A DNA stretch of 64,000 bases from Mytilus trossulus (Eukaryota; Mollusca; Bivalvia; Mytilida; Mytilidae). Shown here piece by piece: positions 47,647 through 58,949 of the stretch. A program made the translations under genes and the position numbers. The notes beneath the pieces were generated by a model. It saw nothing but the letters and a program-made list of their open reading frames with translations. It was not told the DNA's origin and did not search any database. The stretch spans positions 49,803,973-49,867,972 of the forward strand of contig NC_086384.1 of assembly GCF_036588685.1 (NCBI RefSeq), read 5' to 3'. Numbering within the stretch: position 1 is the first letter of the stretch; the number at the start of each line of letters is the position of its first letter.

Positions 47647-50090
47647 CTGTAAAAGAAAATAAAATGTTTATTAAACTGGGAAATAAGTTGTCAAGTCGGG
47701 ATAAAACTACTCAAGTTTACCGAAAGTTTTTTGCTGCGCATAATTATATTGTTTTTGCTGCTTGATTTTGTGTCATTGATGAACACCCCCTATCCTTTCT
47801 TTTTTGCAATTGATCTGGTATAGTTACGGGACCGTAACTCATAGCTCCTTAGTGTTATTTCTATGGTCCGCAAATAGTCAAAAATAACATAAGGACATAA
47901 AAGCTACGATTTACAGCTAGATCTGTTACTGCTTGTGATGTTTGTCTTATCAGATATGAATTTATAATAAATGATAATCTTAACACTATAAGCCGTGCAA
48001 AAAACAGCATGCCAACAATCCACACATCGTTTATTTCAGAAGTCAGTTATCAAAGTCGTCATATTTGTTAATGTTTCGGTTCCAAGAGACATGAATTTTG
48101 CTTCTGTTTCCTAAACAAGGTGGATTGTGATTAAATAGTTGACACAATATAGGTTTATGTCACATTATGATTTGGACCCTTTGGACCTTAATGTAGACCA
48201 ATTTGAAAACAGGACCAACCAGATGCTCCGCAGGGCGTAGCTTTATACGACCGCAGAGGTTGAACCCTGAACGGTTGGGGCAAGTATGGACACACTATTC
48301 AAGCTGGATTCCGCTCTAAATTTGGATTGTGATTAAATAGTTGACACAGCATAGGTTTCTGACACAGAATGAATGTGTTCTAATGAACTTAAAATTTTTG
48401 TTTTCTCTTAGAGCAATTCACTATGCTGTTGAATATTAATCCTCTCAAAAAAATGTTTGAAGAAATTTTCTTTTTATTTATGAAATTTCAAATGAGAAAA
48501 TTGAACCCAATTTTTTTAATCACATCCCCCTTTCCCTTATTCCAAAACTAATCTCAATTAAAATTTCTAATGGAGTTTGCAACAATTACTACTCATTTAA
48601 ATACATCATAAAATATTAAGATGTAAAAAAACTGCTTGTTATCACTGAATGGTAAAGATTATTTAAATTTATCAGTTGGTAGTAAAAAGTGAATATACAT
48701 TGTATATTGTATATAACAAAGATTTAAGTTGATTCTGGACAAAGAAAGATAACTCCAATGAAAAAAAATTCTTGCAGATATTTCTTGCTTACTATACTGG
48801 ACAAAGAAAGATAACTCTTAATTAAAAAAAAATTGGCTATTTCACAATATTGTGAAATTAGATATTTCTTGCCATTGCACAATACTGTGCAATTGAAAAG
48901 ACTTGCTATTGCACAATACTTAATATAATAATTTTAGATCCTGATTTGGACCAACTTGAAAACTGGGCCCATAATCAAAAATCTAAGTACATGTTTAGAT
49001 TCAGCATATCAAAGAGGCCCAAGAATTTAATTTTTGTTAAAATCAAACTTAGTTTAATTTTGGACCCTTTGCACTTTAATTTAGACCAATTTTAAAACTG
49101 GACCAAAAATTAAGAATCTACATACACAGTTAGATTTGGCATATCAAAGAACCCCAATTATTCAATTTTTGATGAAATCAAACAATGTTTAATTTTGGAC
49201 CTCGATTTGGGCCAAATTGAAAACTGGGCCAATAATCAAAAATCTAAGTAAATTTTTAGATTCAGCATATCAAAGAACCCCAAGGTTTCAATTTTTGTTA
49301 AAATCAAACTAAGTTTAATTTTGGACCCTTTGGACCTTAATGTAGACCAATTTGAAAACGGGACCAAAAATTAAGAATCTACATACACAGTTAGATTCGG
49401 CATATTAAAGAACCCCAATTAATCAATTTTGATGAAATCAAACAAAGTTTAATTTTGGACCCTTTGGGCCCCTTTTTCCTCAACTTTTGGGACCAAAACT
49501 CCCAAAATCAATACCAACCTTCCTTTTATAGTCATAAACCTTGTGTTTAAATTTCATAGATTTCTATTTATTTATACTAACGTTATGGTGCAAAAACCAA
49601 GAAAAATGCTTATTTGGGTCCCTTTTTGGCCCCTTTTACCTAAACTGTTGGGACCTAAACTCCCAAAATCAATACCAACCTTCCTTTTGTGGTCATAAAC
49701 ATTGTGTTTAAATTTCATTGATTTCTTTTTACTTAAACTAAAGTTATTGTGCGAAAACCAAGAATAATGCTTATTTTGGCCCTTTATTGGCCCCTAATTC
49801 CTAAACTGTTGAAACCAAAACTCCCAAAATCAATCTCAACCTTTCTTTTGTGGTCATAAACCTTGTGTCAAAATTTCATAGATTTCTATTAACTTAAACT
49901 GAAGTTTTAGTGCGAAAACCAAAAAAATGCTTAATTGGGCCCTTTTTGGCCCCTTATTCCTTAAATGTTGGGACCAAAACTCCCAAAATCAATACCAGCC
50001 TTCCTTTTATGGTCATAAACCTTGTGTTAAAATTTCATAGATTTCTATTCACTTTTACTAAAGTTAGAGTGCGAAAACTAAAAGTATTCG

Positions 50091-50131
<41 letters not shown>

Positions 50132-53100
50132 CAACGTGATAGCAATATACGACGAAAATTTTTTCAAAATTTGCGGTCGTATAAAATAAAGAATCTACAT
50201 ACACAGTTAGATTTGGAATATCAAAGAACCCCATTTATTCAATTTTGATGAAATCAAACAAAGTTTAATTTTGGACCCCAATTTGGACCAACTTGAAAAC
50301 TGGGCCAATAATTAAGAATCTACATACACAGTTAGATTCGGCATATCAAAGAACCCCAATTATTCATTTTTTGATGAAATCAAACAAAGTTTAATTTTGG
50401 ACCCTTTGGGCCCCAAATTCCTAAACTGTTGGGACCAAAACTCCCAAAATCAATACCAACCTTCCTTTTATGGTCATAAACCTTGTGTTTAAATTTCATA
50501 GATTTCTATTCACTTATACTAAAGTTATAATGTACTGATTTCAATTCAAATTTCTAATTAAGGTTGCAACAATAACTGCTCATTTAAATACATCATACAA
50601 TATTAAAATGTAATAAAAAGTGCTTGTTATCACTGAATGGTAAAGATTGTTTTAATTTATCAGTTGGTAGTAAAACTGAAAATACATTGTATATTGTATA
50701 AAACTATGATGAAAGTTGATTCAACTACTATTCTATACAAAGAAAGATAACTCCAATTGAAAAAAATAATTGCTATTGCACAATATTGTGCAATTAGATA
50801 TTTCTTGCTATTGTGCAATACTGTGCAATTGAAAATTTTCTGCTATTGCACAATACTTAATATGATAATTTTGAATCCTGATTTGGACCAACTTGAAAAC
50901 TGGGCCCATAATCAAAAATCAAAGTACATGTTTAGATAAAGCATATCAAAGAAGCCCAAGAATTTAATTTTTGTTAAAATCAAACTTAGTTTAATTTTGG
51001 ACCTTTTGGACCTTAATGTAGACCAATTTGAAAACTGGACCAAAAATTAAGAATCTACATACACAGTTAGATTTGGAATATCAAAGAACCCCATTTATTC
51101 AATTTTTTATGAAATCAAACAAAGTTTAATTTTGGACCCAAATTTGGACCAACTTGAAAACTGGGCCAATAATCAAAAATCTAAGTACATTTTTAGATTC
51201 AGCATATCAATGAACCCAAAAGGATTCAATTTTTGTCAAAATCAAACAAAGTTTAAGTTTGGACTCTTTGGACCTTAATGTAAACCAATTTGAAAACGGG
51301 ACCAAAAATTAAGAATCTGCATGCATTTTTTTTCTCAGGATCAAAAACATTTTTTTCCCTCTCCAAAAACTAAATGGAGTGAAAAATCTTGGACATATAT
51401 TATTAATGATTATCCTTTGCATCATGGGTCTAACTTTAATCAAATTTGCAAGGATTATGCAACACATCTTTCCATCACTGAATAGACTAGAGAGCATGGT
51501 GAGTGTTTAGTATTCTTGTATATATACGTAGCTATGTATACACTGAAAAGAACATGCATCATAAGATAACCAGATGCTCCGCAGGGCGTAGCTTTATACG
51601 ACCGCAGAGGTTGAACCCTGAACGGTTGGGGCAAGTATGGACACAACATTCAAGCTGGATTCCACTCTAAATTTGGATTGTGATTAAATAGTTGACACAG
51701 TATAGGTTTCTGACACAGAATGAATGTATTCAAATGAACTTAAAATTTTTGTTTTCTCTTAGAGCAATTCACTATGCTGTTGAATATTAATCCTCTCAAA
51801 AAAATGTTTGAAGAAATTTTCTTTTTATTTATGAAATTTCAAATGAGAAAAATTTAACCCAATTTTTTATTCATATCCCCCTTTCCCTTATTCCAAAACT
51901 AATTTCAATTAAAATATTCTAATGGAGTTTGCAACAATTACTACTCATTTAAATACATCATAAATATTAAGATGTAAAAAAACTGCTTGTTATCACTGAA
52001 TGGTAAAGATTATCTAAATTTATCAGTTGGTAGTAAAAAGTGAATATACATTGTATATTGTATATAACAAAGATTTAAGATGATTCTGGACAAAAAAAGA
52101 TAACTCCAATTAAAAAAAATTATTGCAGATATTTCTTGCTTACTATACTGGACAAAGAAAGATAACTCTTAATTAAAAAAAAAATGGCTATTTCACAATA
52201 TTGTGAAATTAGATATTTCTTGCCATTGCACAATACTGTGCAATTGAAAAGACTTGCTATTGCACAATACTTAATATAATAATTTTAGATCCTGATTTGG
52301 ACCAACTTGAAAACTGGGCCCATAATCAAAAATCTAAGTACATGTTTAGATTCAGCATATCAAAGAGGCCCAAGAATTTATTTTTTGTTAAAATCAAACT
52401 TAGTTTAATTTTGGACCCTTTGCACTTTAATTAAGACCAATTTTAAAACTGGGCCAAAAATTAAGAATCTACATACACAGTTAGATTTGGCATATCAAAG
52501 AACCCCAATTATTCAATTTTTGATGAAATCAAACAATGTTTAATTTTGGACCCTTTGGGCCCCTTTTTCCTTAACTGTTGGGACCAAAACTCCCAAAATC
52601 AATACCAACCTTCCTTTTATAGTCATAAACCTTATGTTTAAATTTCATAGATTTCTATTTACTTATACTAACGCTATGGAGTGAAAACCAAGAAAAATGC
52701 TTATTTGGGTCCCTTTTTGGCCCCTCATTCCTAAACTGTTGGGACCGAAACTCCAAAAATCAATAGCAACCTTCCTTTTGTGGTCATAAACATTGTGTTT
52801 AAATTTCATTGATTTCTATTCACTTTAACTAAAGTTATTGTGTGAAAACCAAGAATAATGCTTATTTGGGCCCTTTTTTGGCCCCTAATTCCTAAACTGT
52901 TGAAACCAAAACTCCCAAAATCAATCCCAACCTTTCTTTAGTGGTCATAAACCTTGTGTCAAAATTTCATAGATTTCTATTAACTTAAACTAAAGTTATA
53001 GTGCGAAAACCAAGAAAATGCTTATTTGGGCCCTTTTTGGCCCCTAATTCCTAAAATGTTGGGACCAAAACTCCCAAAATCAATACCAGCCTTCCTTTTA

Positions 53101-54701
53101 TGGTCATAAACCTTGTGTTAAAATTTCATAGATTTCTATTCACTTTTACTAAAGTAAGAGTGCGAAAACTAAAAGTATTCGGACGACGACGACGACGACG
53201 CCAACGTGATAGCAATATACGACGAAAATTTTTTCAAAATTTGCGGTCGTATAAAAATCAACCTTATAACGTTTATAACATTAGGTCAAAGGTCAAGCTC
53301 ACAGCCCAACACACATTGAGGCAAACATCAGGTGTATGTTAAACTTTAATCAAACTCAGATGAAAAATGACACTTGGAAACTCTTTTGATTTTTAGTCAG
53401 TATATGAAGCTGGTCAAAGCTCAAGGTCACAGTTCCTATTAGAGGATGACCATGCATTTATCTATAAACATGATAAAAGGAAGTGTGTTTTTTCACTTAC
53501 ATTTTTTTTTTAATACATTAAACTTGAAGAACACATATCTGATTTTCCAACTACACAACCTATACATTAATTTACTTCACAAAGATTATTTATTTAAATA
53601 TAAAGCAACCATAGATGATTCTGTATTTCTTTTGTCATTAATTTGTTAAAATTTTCCTTTCTTATACAAACATGAATTTAGATCAATTTTAAACATGTTC
53701 AACATGTTAACTAGGCCGTACTGTGACCTATAGTTGTTAATGTCTGTGTCATTTTGGTCTTTTGGGGATAGTTGTCTCATTGCCAATCATACAATTTACA
53801 ATATCTTCTTTTTTTATACTTTTGATCTACAATGCATGTCATGCATGTACAATGTAGGTATTTTCAAAGGTACATGGACATGTGTAGCTTAGTTTATGCA
53901 GGACACATCAGTCACTTGGTCGTAACACATCAATTTTGATTGAAAGGGTGTGTCAGGGGCGGATCCAGTCATTTTAAAAAAGCGGGGGGGGTCCCAACCC
54001 AGGATAAAGGGGGGGGGGGAGGTTCCAACTATATGTCCCCATTCAAATACATTGATCTGACAAAAAAAAACTCTAGATAAGCCACTGTGTGTAGAAATAA
54101 AATAATTAAACCACTTTAAGCAAACATCAATCAATTTCCTAGAAATGAGGACCATACATCACAGACATTCAAGTTTAGTAATATAATTTGTTATACATAA
54201 TTTTGGGATTTTTTTTATTTTTTTTAATTTTGTATTTGCATTTATAATTGTTTAAATTTTAACTTTGTAAGTACTATTTGACAAAGGTAAGCGGATACAC
54301 ACATGAAAAAGAAAAAAAATTACAATTAATAAAATATTTTCTGTTAATTAAGTCACTGTGACCTACTTTAAAAGAAATGCTAAATACTCAATAATCAATT
54401 TACCTGTATCGTGTTCTACTTTCTGTATGTCATGCTTCACTGATTTCATTTGATCTTGGAGCAAAGATGCTTCCTGTTTCACGGCATCAAGTTCTCTCAT
54501 CACTCGGGGCAGATTCTGAATAGCTTGTTGGCTTGCTTCCTCGATAACATTGTTGACTTCTTGGATAAACATTTGAAGCTTCATCACGAGAGTAGTAGCA
54601 TACTGGTCTTTGGATACGTTCGGTTCTTTCTGTGTTCGGAATGCATTGTTGACCCATTCTTTCACATCGAAATTATCTTCAAGGAACTTCGAATAATCCA
54701 T
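45680..54701 (-). CDS. COG7: Conserved oligomeric Golgi complex subunit 7
   Basis: Two minus-strand coding exons, 54404-54701 and 45680-47646, join in phase (2,265 nt, 754 aa; human COG7 has 770). COG7 belongs to lobe B of the COG tether, which recycles Golgi glycosylation enzymes through retrograde vesicles; it is a peripheral cytosolic-face protein. The N-terminus, [20 protein letters not shown], is nearly the human start. Next comes the heptad-rich segment ([20 protein letters not shown]), then the junction HDT-A-QSMQ. Conserved blocks continue to the end: [81 protein letters not shown] and MRNIDL. No frameshift or stop. Human COG7 is split into many exons; here almost the whole protein is one exon. 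Confidence 0.97.
48120..48216 (+). repeat. Short fragment of the TATACGACCGCA family
   Basis: Contains GATTGTGATTAAATAGTTGA, CACA-TATAGGTTT and GGACCCTTTGGACCTTAATG, joined with internal deletions, directly before copy B. Confidence 0.7.
48217..50186 (+). mobile_element. TATACGACCGCA-family repeat, copy B
   Basis: Near-full copy, same order as copy A: AACCAGATGCTCC start, TTTATACGACCGCA, the TATTTCACAATATTGTGAAA palindrome (48839-48858), about 125-bp tandem units, then about 165-bp tandem units, a (GAC)n microsatellite and GCGGTCGTATAAAA. Here (GAC)n spans about 50091-50130, roughly 13 repeats, longer than in copies A and C. ORFs over it (Arg-rich runs) are artefacts of the microsatellite. 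Confidence 0.9.
50187..51310 (+). mobile_element. Rearranged partial copy of the TATACGACCGCA family
   Basis: Continues directly from copy B with 125-bp-type units (AAGAATCTACATACACAGTT), one 165-bp-type unit, then a restart at about 50540 with the element's earlier segment (ATCAGTTGGTAGTAAAA, GAAAGATAACTCCAATTGAA) and more 125-bp units. This order suggests unequal exchange or a nested insertion. It lacks both terminal motifs. Confidence 0.8.
51568..53256 (+). mobile_element. TATACGACCGCA-family repeat, copy C
   Basis: Starts AACCAGATGCTCCGCAGGGC and ends GCGGTCGTATAAAA. It is about 280 bp shorter than copies A and B because it has fewer 125-bp units. The (GAC)n tract is about six repeats (53181-53200). 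Copies B and C lie in the same orientation. Confidence 0.9.
53745..53820 (-). repeat. Fragment of the GATGTGGTATGA repeat family
   Basis: Plus strand: TTTTGGGGATAGTTGTCTCA, TTGCCAATCATAC, then TATCTTCTTTTTTTATAC. Preceded at 53710 by AGGCCGTACTGTGACCTATA, the other end of the same family reversed. Confidence 0.6.
53945..54070. mobile_element. GGCGGATCCAG-family MITE fragment
   Basis: AGGGGCGGATCCAGTCATTT followed by G-rich runs and TCCCAACCCAGGATAAAGG. It shares its head with copies at 55297 and 57391; the far end is not clear. Confidence 0.5.
54404..54701 (-). CDS. COG7: COG7 coding exon 1 (residues 1-99)
   Basis: ATG at 54701-54699, [20 protein letters not shown] start, then a helical segment with [20 protein letters not shown] and [20 protein letters not shown]. 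It ends KVEHDT plus one base before the donor GTAAAT. It lines up without gaps with human COG7 over most of its length. Confidence 0.96.
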
Positions 54702-55048
54702 GTTGACGTGCCTAAGAATAATTTACAAGGATAAATTTGAGTAATCACCGAAACGAAACCGGAGCCGGAAATAAATACCGAAGGGAGAAATTATTTTTAT
54801 ATGTTACAGTTGTGAGTTTTGAGTGTGTTTTGGTGGAAAATTAGACTTATACAAAATTGTTTGGTAATATGTTATTTTATAAATCTCTTGTGTGAATATT
54901 TTTTCTTTCTTTTTCAATTATTTGTTGACGAAAACAATAAATATGATGTACTTTTCCTGATGATGAAAATAAAGGCTCCCTTTCAAAACAATCAAGGTCA
55001 AACAGAAAGTAAACATATGTTTTCCAGGTATTTTGTGTTGTGCTGACC
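54702..55048. promoter_or_regulatory. Probable bidirectional promoter, COG7 and the 304-aa gene
   Basis: Only 347 bp separate the divergent start codons of COG7 (minus) and the plus-strand gene. CCGGAA occurs at 54765-54770, an ETS/GABP-type core frequent in bidirectional animal promoters, next to AACCGGAGC. No TATA box at a convincing position. A short 5'UTR intron is possible, since TTTCCAG at 55021-55027 resembles an acceptor. Confidence 0.55.
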
Positions 55049-55070
55049 ATGACAGCTGAATCTGCAAATG
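55049..55070 (+). CDS. 304-aa gene, coding exon 1
   Basis: ATG ACA GCT GAA TCT GCA AAT G, then the donor GTATTG. Only 22 nt, but its phase fits exon 2 exactly and it lies just downstream of the promoter. The start is inferred; a further in-frame Met upstream is not available. Confidence 0.6.
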
Positions 55071-58000
55071 GTATTGTTGTTTTATTTTTAAGGAGAATTA
55101 ATAAAAAAAAAACCACCCCACAACTGACAAGTACAATAGATTATGTGAAAGTGTATAAAAAGTTGAGCACCCTGATTCTTACCTGTTTCAACTTTCAGTG
55201 TCTGTCTGACATGTCTGTAGCACATATACAGTTCCCTCTTCATATAAGTCTCACGGAAAAAGTAACCAGGAATTTTATTTCCACTGGGGGACCAAAGGCG
55301 GATTTAGGGGGGGGGGGGGGGGGGGGCAGGTGCCCCCTTTTTGGGAAAAATTTGGTTGCTTTTATAGGGAATCACTGAAGCGTGATTTCGGCGGGCCCCC
55401 TCTTAGGTCAGTCAATGGGCCCCCACTTATGAAAATTTCTGGATCCGCCACTGGGGACAGGGGTTATGTTTTAAAAAACAAAACATTTGTATTCTAATTT
55501 ACATGTACCTGTGGGCATAATTGGAAATTAGCAAAACCTAGATGTAACACTTCTTTTCGATTAAGAAATTTCTCACAACGTATTATTAATGATTGGAATA
55601 ACCTACCAGTTGAAGTTATTTCATCTAAAACTGTTGAAGCCTATAAAATTAGTATAGACCGTCATTGGGAGTCAGTCATGTATCAGTAAGAAAATTGATG
55701 AGGACACAAATAGTTTTCTATATAACTTTTTAATTGTGTGAAATAATGCACCAAATCATGCAGGATTGATGATTGTATCAGTTTTGAGAGTGTACCAAAA
55801 TATGGTGGGCTTAAAAGGATAGGATCCTTCCATATGAGCCCCACAACGATCTTACAGGTACATGTATCTTTAATACAGGTAATTCTGTTCAATCAGATGA
55901 CAAAAAAACAATATGAATCCTCCTCAATACCTTAAGCTGCGGTATCGTAGCTCTTAGGTCCTTATTTTATTTTTTTACTATTTGCGGCCCCGTAGGACCT
56001 TAGAGCTACGATACCGCAGCTATCATACCTTCTATAGTGTATTATATTGAAAAAAAACCAATTTCATGTTGTTGAAAAAGTAAATAAAATTGGTTGGGCT
56101 GAGTGATATTCTTTTTGGACTCAAGCCCCTTGGCCTTGAACTCCCCAATGAAGTTTAATGGTTGCTCCCTTAGGTCACAAGAACAAATATATGATGACAA
56201 CAGGATACTGTCAAATAATTATAGTTTTGTTTGATACATTTAGGAAAAGGGAAATCATCCAATTACATAAAAAATTCTAAAAAACATGTTAAACACATTT
56301 TTCATTGCTGTCTTAGAAAACAGCATAATAATTTGGTCAATACTTCAAGTTTCAGACCATCAAATCAAAATCCCTATCTGTTTAACCAAACTTTGCAATT
56401 TTCACAGCTTTCTAAATATTTTAGCTTTTAGTAAATATTTGATGCATGAGTTGACGATAAATGGCATTTCTACCCTCAGATATTCATGATAATTGCCAAT
56501 GCAACATCTAAATTCATCCTCATTGACTTATACTAGGAAATACCCATATATAATATTTTTTCAATTAATTGTCTTAAAAAATTTTCCTGACACTCCAGTT
56601 ATATGTCATTATTGTTTACAGGTCTCCAAACATTGGTAGATCCAGTTGCAGAGGATGTCAAGGTCGTTACACTTTTAAATGATTTCATTAGTCATCTCCT
56701 AGAGACGGCACAACAAAGGTCACCAGATGGTATCCATGGCAACCAGAAGTTTCTGTGTCACACACTTGACTTTTTGACCTATCTGCAGTATTACTATTCA
56801 CGAAATGCAGGGAATAGCTGCCTGATCTCAGATATTTTGTCTCAGTTGAGACAATTGCTGGTCATTGTCACAGAGACAGTTTACATCAGTGCTTCCTCCT
56901 GTGTTTGTGTTGATGCAGTTGAAAATGTCATAACCGTGCCAACCAAAACAAAATGTCAGCTGAGAGAATTGACAAGTCGAGTTGACAGGGTTACTAATGT
57001 GGTTGTAACACTTCAAAACTCAACTCAAACTTTTTTGAAAGAGTCGACAAAAACAAAATACCTTTCAGTTTCCGAAGAGGACCATTTGGTTGCCATGACT
57101 ACAAGGTCAAAGCAGGTCATTGACCTTTTAGAGGGTTGTGAGATTTTGTTGTCTGCTGTGTCAACAGGAGTTAAAGAAAAGGCGACTTCAGAAAGAAGAT
57201 TCTTTAATACATCATCTATAGCAATAGGAGCCATTTGTGCAGGTACTTTACTCTGGCAAATTAGTTTAAAAAATAAGAACTAGAAAGATACTTTTGTGAT
57301 TTAAAAAAAATTTCTTGCATTATATGAAATATTTGCCACTGGCATGACTGGACAATAAGTAATCATCAATAATTCAATAAGTTAGAATCAGTGGCGGATC
57401 CAGAAATTGTTATAAGTGGGGGCCCACTGACTGCCTAAGAGAGGGCCTGCTCCATTCATGCATCATTGATTCCCTATATATTCAACTTAATTTTTTCCTG
57501 AAAAGGGGGACCAGGGCCCACTGAAAAACCTTCTAAATCTGCTTCTGAGAATTGTGTATGAAGATGGGGAATATAAAACTTCAAGTGAATCAGAAGCTTA
57601 AAAAGACAAATACAAACATGTACAACACAAGAGCACATTTCATTGTCATAATAACTTAATAAGCCCAAACAATCAGACCTTTAAGCCCATGTACAATAAA
57701 ACCTTTCAGGATTTATCAGGGATTTATTGATATATAGATACTATAAACAAATTAAACAGGTATCTGAAGGAGATGTATATACTAGTATACAAGATGTCAT
57801 AAAGTTGATCTTATAATCAAAATTCTTTGTGATTTTTTGAGAAGTCAATAGTAAAATTTAGAATAGAAATGGGGAATGTGTCAAAGAGACAACAACCGAA
57901 CCAAATAAAAAAACAACAGCAGAAGGTCACCAACAGGTCTTCAATGTAGCGAGAAATTCCCGCACCCGGAGGCATCCTTCAGCTGGCCCCTAAACAGATA

Positions 58001-58731
58001 TATACTAGTTCAGTGATAATGAACGCCATACTAATTTCCAAATTGTACACAAGAAACTAAAATTGAAATAATACAAGACTAACAAAGGCCAGACTAACAA
58101 AGGCATGCTTAAACCAAAAGAATAGAAGATATATAAATAATTTATGTATGAATAGTTGTTACTAGATCTGAAATATACATGATACTTACAAACATGATGT
58201 TAAGACTTAACAACAACAATGAACAATGATATTTAGAATTAAAAAATAATATCAATGATTGTTAACTTTAAAAAAGAAGATGTGGTATGATTGCCAATCA
58301 TGCCAATGAGACAATTCTCTACAAGAGACCAAAATGACACAGAAAATAACAACTAAAGGTCACCATACGGCCTTCAATATTAAGCAAAGACAATACCGCA
58401 TAGTCAGCTGTTTTCCTTGTTTTCTCTCTGTCTACAACTGCAAAATTTTAAAATTTCAGGCCGACTTGCCTGGCAGCTTTTTAAAGGAGTTGATACAGAG
58501 CAGTTGATAACTTCAGGGATCTGGGCTGGTAGTATAGGTGTGTCTGCTGTTGTTCTACAAGTCCCGCGTCTAAAGATGTCCGACGTTCTAAATCGTCTGG
58601 AGCATTGTGAAAAAGAATATGAACAAATGAAAAAGATTTCAAAGAATTGGAAGTTGTCTAGTGAATGGTCGTACTCCAGACTTGTCAGACTGCCTTCTCC
58701 TACAAATGGCATTAGATTTAGTCTTAATTAA
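55049..58731 (+). CDS. Uncharacterised 304-aa protein with two hydrophobic segments, three exons
   Basis: Exons 55049-55070, 56622-57242 and 58460-58731 join in phase 1 at both junctions (915 nt). Donors are GTATTG and GTACTT; acceptors are TTGTTTACAG and AAAATTTCAG. The protein starts MTAESANG-LQTLVDPVAEDV. Residues 1-200 look helical and soluble, with several cysteines. A hydrophobic segment at about 203-222 (SSIAIGAICAGRLAWQLF) and another at 230-249 (LITSGIWAGSIGVSAVVLQV) could form a membrane hairpin. A charged C-terminal tail (RLEHCEKEYEQMKKISKNWK) ends GIRFSLN. I do not recognise the family. The hairpin plus helical domain would suit an organelle-membrane protein, which is speculation. 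Without the last splice it reads 13 residues past the donor. Confidence 0.75.
55297..55449. mobile_element. GGCGGATCCAG-family MITE with poly-G run
   Basis: GGCGGATTTAGG at the left is the near reverse complement of CTGGATCCGCC at the right. CCACTGGGG flanks both sides, possibly a target duplication. A run of 20 G occupies 55307-55326. It lies in intron 1 of the 304-aa gene. Confidence 0.7.
55935..56021. repeat. Near-perfect hairpin, 27-bp arms
   Basis: Arms 55935-55961 and 55995-56021 (AGCTGCGGTATCGTAGCTCT start) match at 26 of 27 positions around a 33-bp loop. A distant relative may lie at 47822-47905 in the COG7 intron (CATAGCTCCTTAG). Likely a very small MITE. Confidence 0.8.
56622..57242 (+). 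CDS. 304-aa gene, coding exon 2
   Basis: Completes a Gly codon, then LQTLVDPVAEDVKVVTLLND continues through 206 codons to IGAICA plus one base before GTACTT. It is an open, non-repetitive stretch in a region otherwise full of stops. Notable segments: LDFLTYLQYYYSRN, ILSQLRQLLVIVTET, STKTKYLSVSEEDHLVAMTT. Confidence 0.85.
57391..57549. mobile_element. GGCGGATCCAG-family MITE
   Basis: CAGTGGCGGATCCAGAAATT at the left and TCTAAATCTGCTTCTG at the right are a diverged inverted pair. AGAAT flanks both sides. The body has GTGGGGGCCCACTGACTGCC. It lies in intron 2 of the 304-aa gene. Confidence 0.7.
57858..58108 (+). repeat. Interspersed repeat (CACCCGGAGGC family), copy 2
   Basis: Matches 27105-27360 over most of its length, with a short direct duplication of AGACTAACAAAGGC at its end. 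In intron 2 of the 304-aa gene. Confidence 0.8.
58276..58395 (+). repeat. GATGTGGTATGA-family repeat
   Basis: AAGATGTGGTATGATTGCCA, CCAATGAGACAATTCTCTAC, AGGTCACCATACGGCCTTCA. It ends about 65 bp before coding exon 3 of the 304-aa gene. Confidence 0.65.
58460..58731 (+). CDS. 304-aa gene, coding exon 3 (C-terminus)
   Basis: After AAAATTTCAG two bases complete a Gly codon, then RLAWQLFKGVDTEQLITSGI, the second hydrophobic segment and the charged tail, to TAA at 58729-58731. AATAAA signals follow at 58834-58839 and 58941-58946. Confidence 0.82.
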
Positions 58732-58833
58732 AGATAGAGGATTATTTATATAATTTTTCTTTATAGGTAGGTAGGATATATTTTCATATCCAAACAGAGT
58801 TTTGTTTTACTTAATACTAAAATACAAAACTTT

Positions 58834-58946
58834 AATAAAATGAGTTGTGTTGGATAGAAATCTACCTTATGCAAGTGTTGTTATACATGTACATGTATAA
58901 AAGTTTAAACTTTTATTGATTTTAGAACATTTAAAGAGGAAATAAA
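58834..58946 (+). terminator. Polyadenylation signals of the 304-aa gene
   Basis: AATAAA at 58834 and again at 58941, 103 and 210 bp after the stop codon. Either could end the transcript. Further AATAAA words occur later, for example near 59701, so a longer 3'UTR is possible. Confidence 0.5.
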
Positions 58947-58949
58947 ACA

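Larger units (their letters stand above)
47647..54403 (-). other. COG7 intron 1, 6.8 kb, mostly repeats
   Basis: Donor GTAAAT at 54403-54398, acceptor at 47648-47647. It contains two near-full copies and several fragments of the TATACGACCGCA family, which occupy over 5 kb. Remaining unique sequence lies at 47650-48120 and 53260-54360, with no exon that I can support. Confidence 0.85.

Noticed and set aside
49910-50248. ORF with a long arginine run as a protamine-like gene
   Set aside because: The run comes from the (GAC)n microsatellite in the repeat element, and the same artefact occurs at 53100-53342.
57243-57283. Extension of the 304-aa gene's exon 2 to a stop at 57283
   Set aside because: A donor GTACTT at 57243 and a phase-matched acceptor at 58460 give a longer protein with a second hydrophobic segment. 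The 13-residue extension looks like intron retention, though a minor isoform cannot be excluded.
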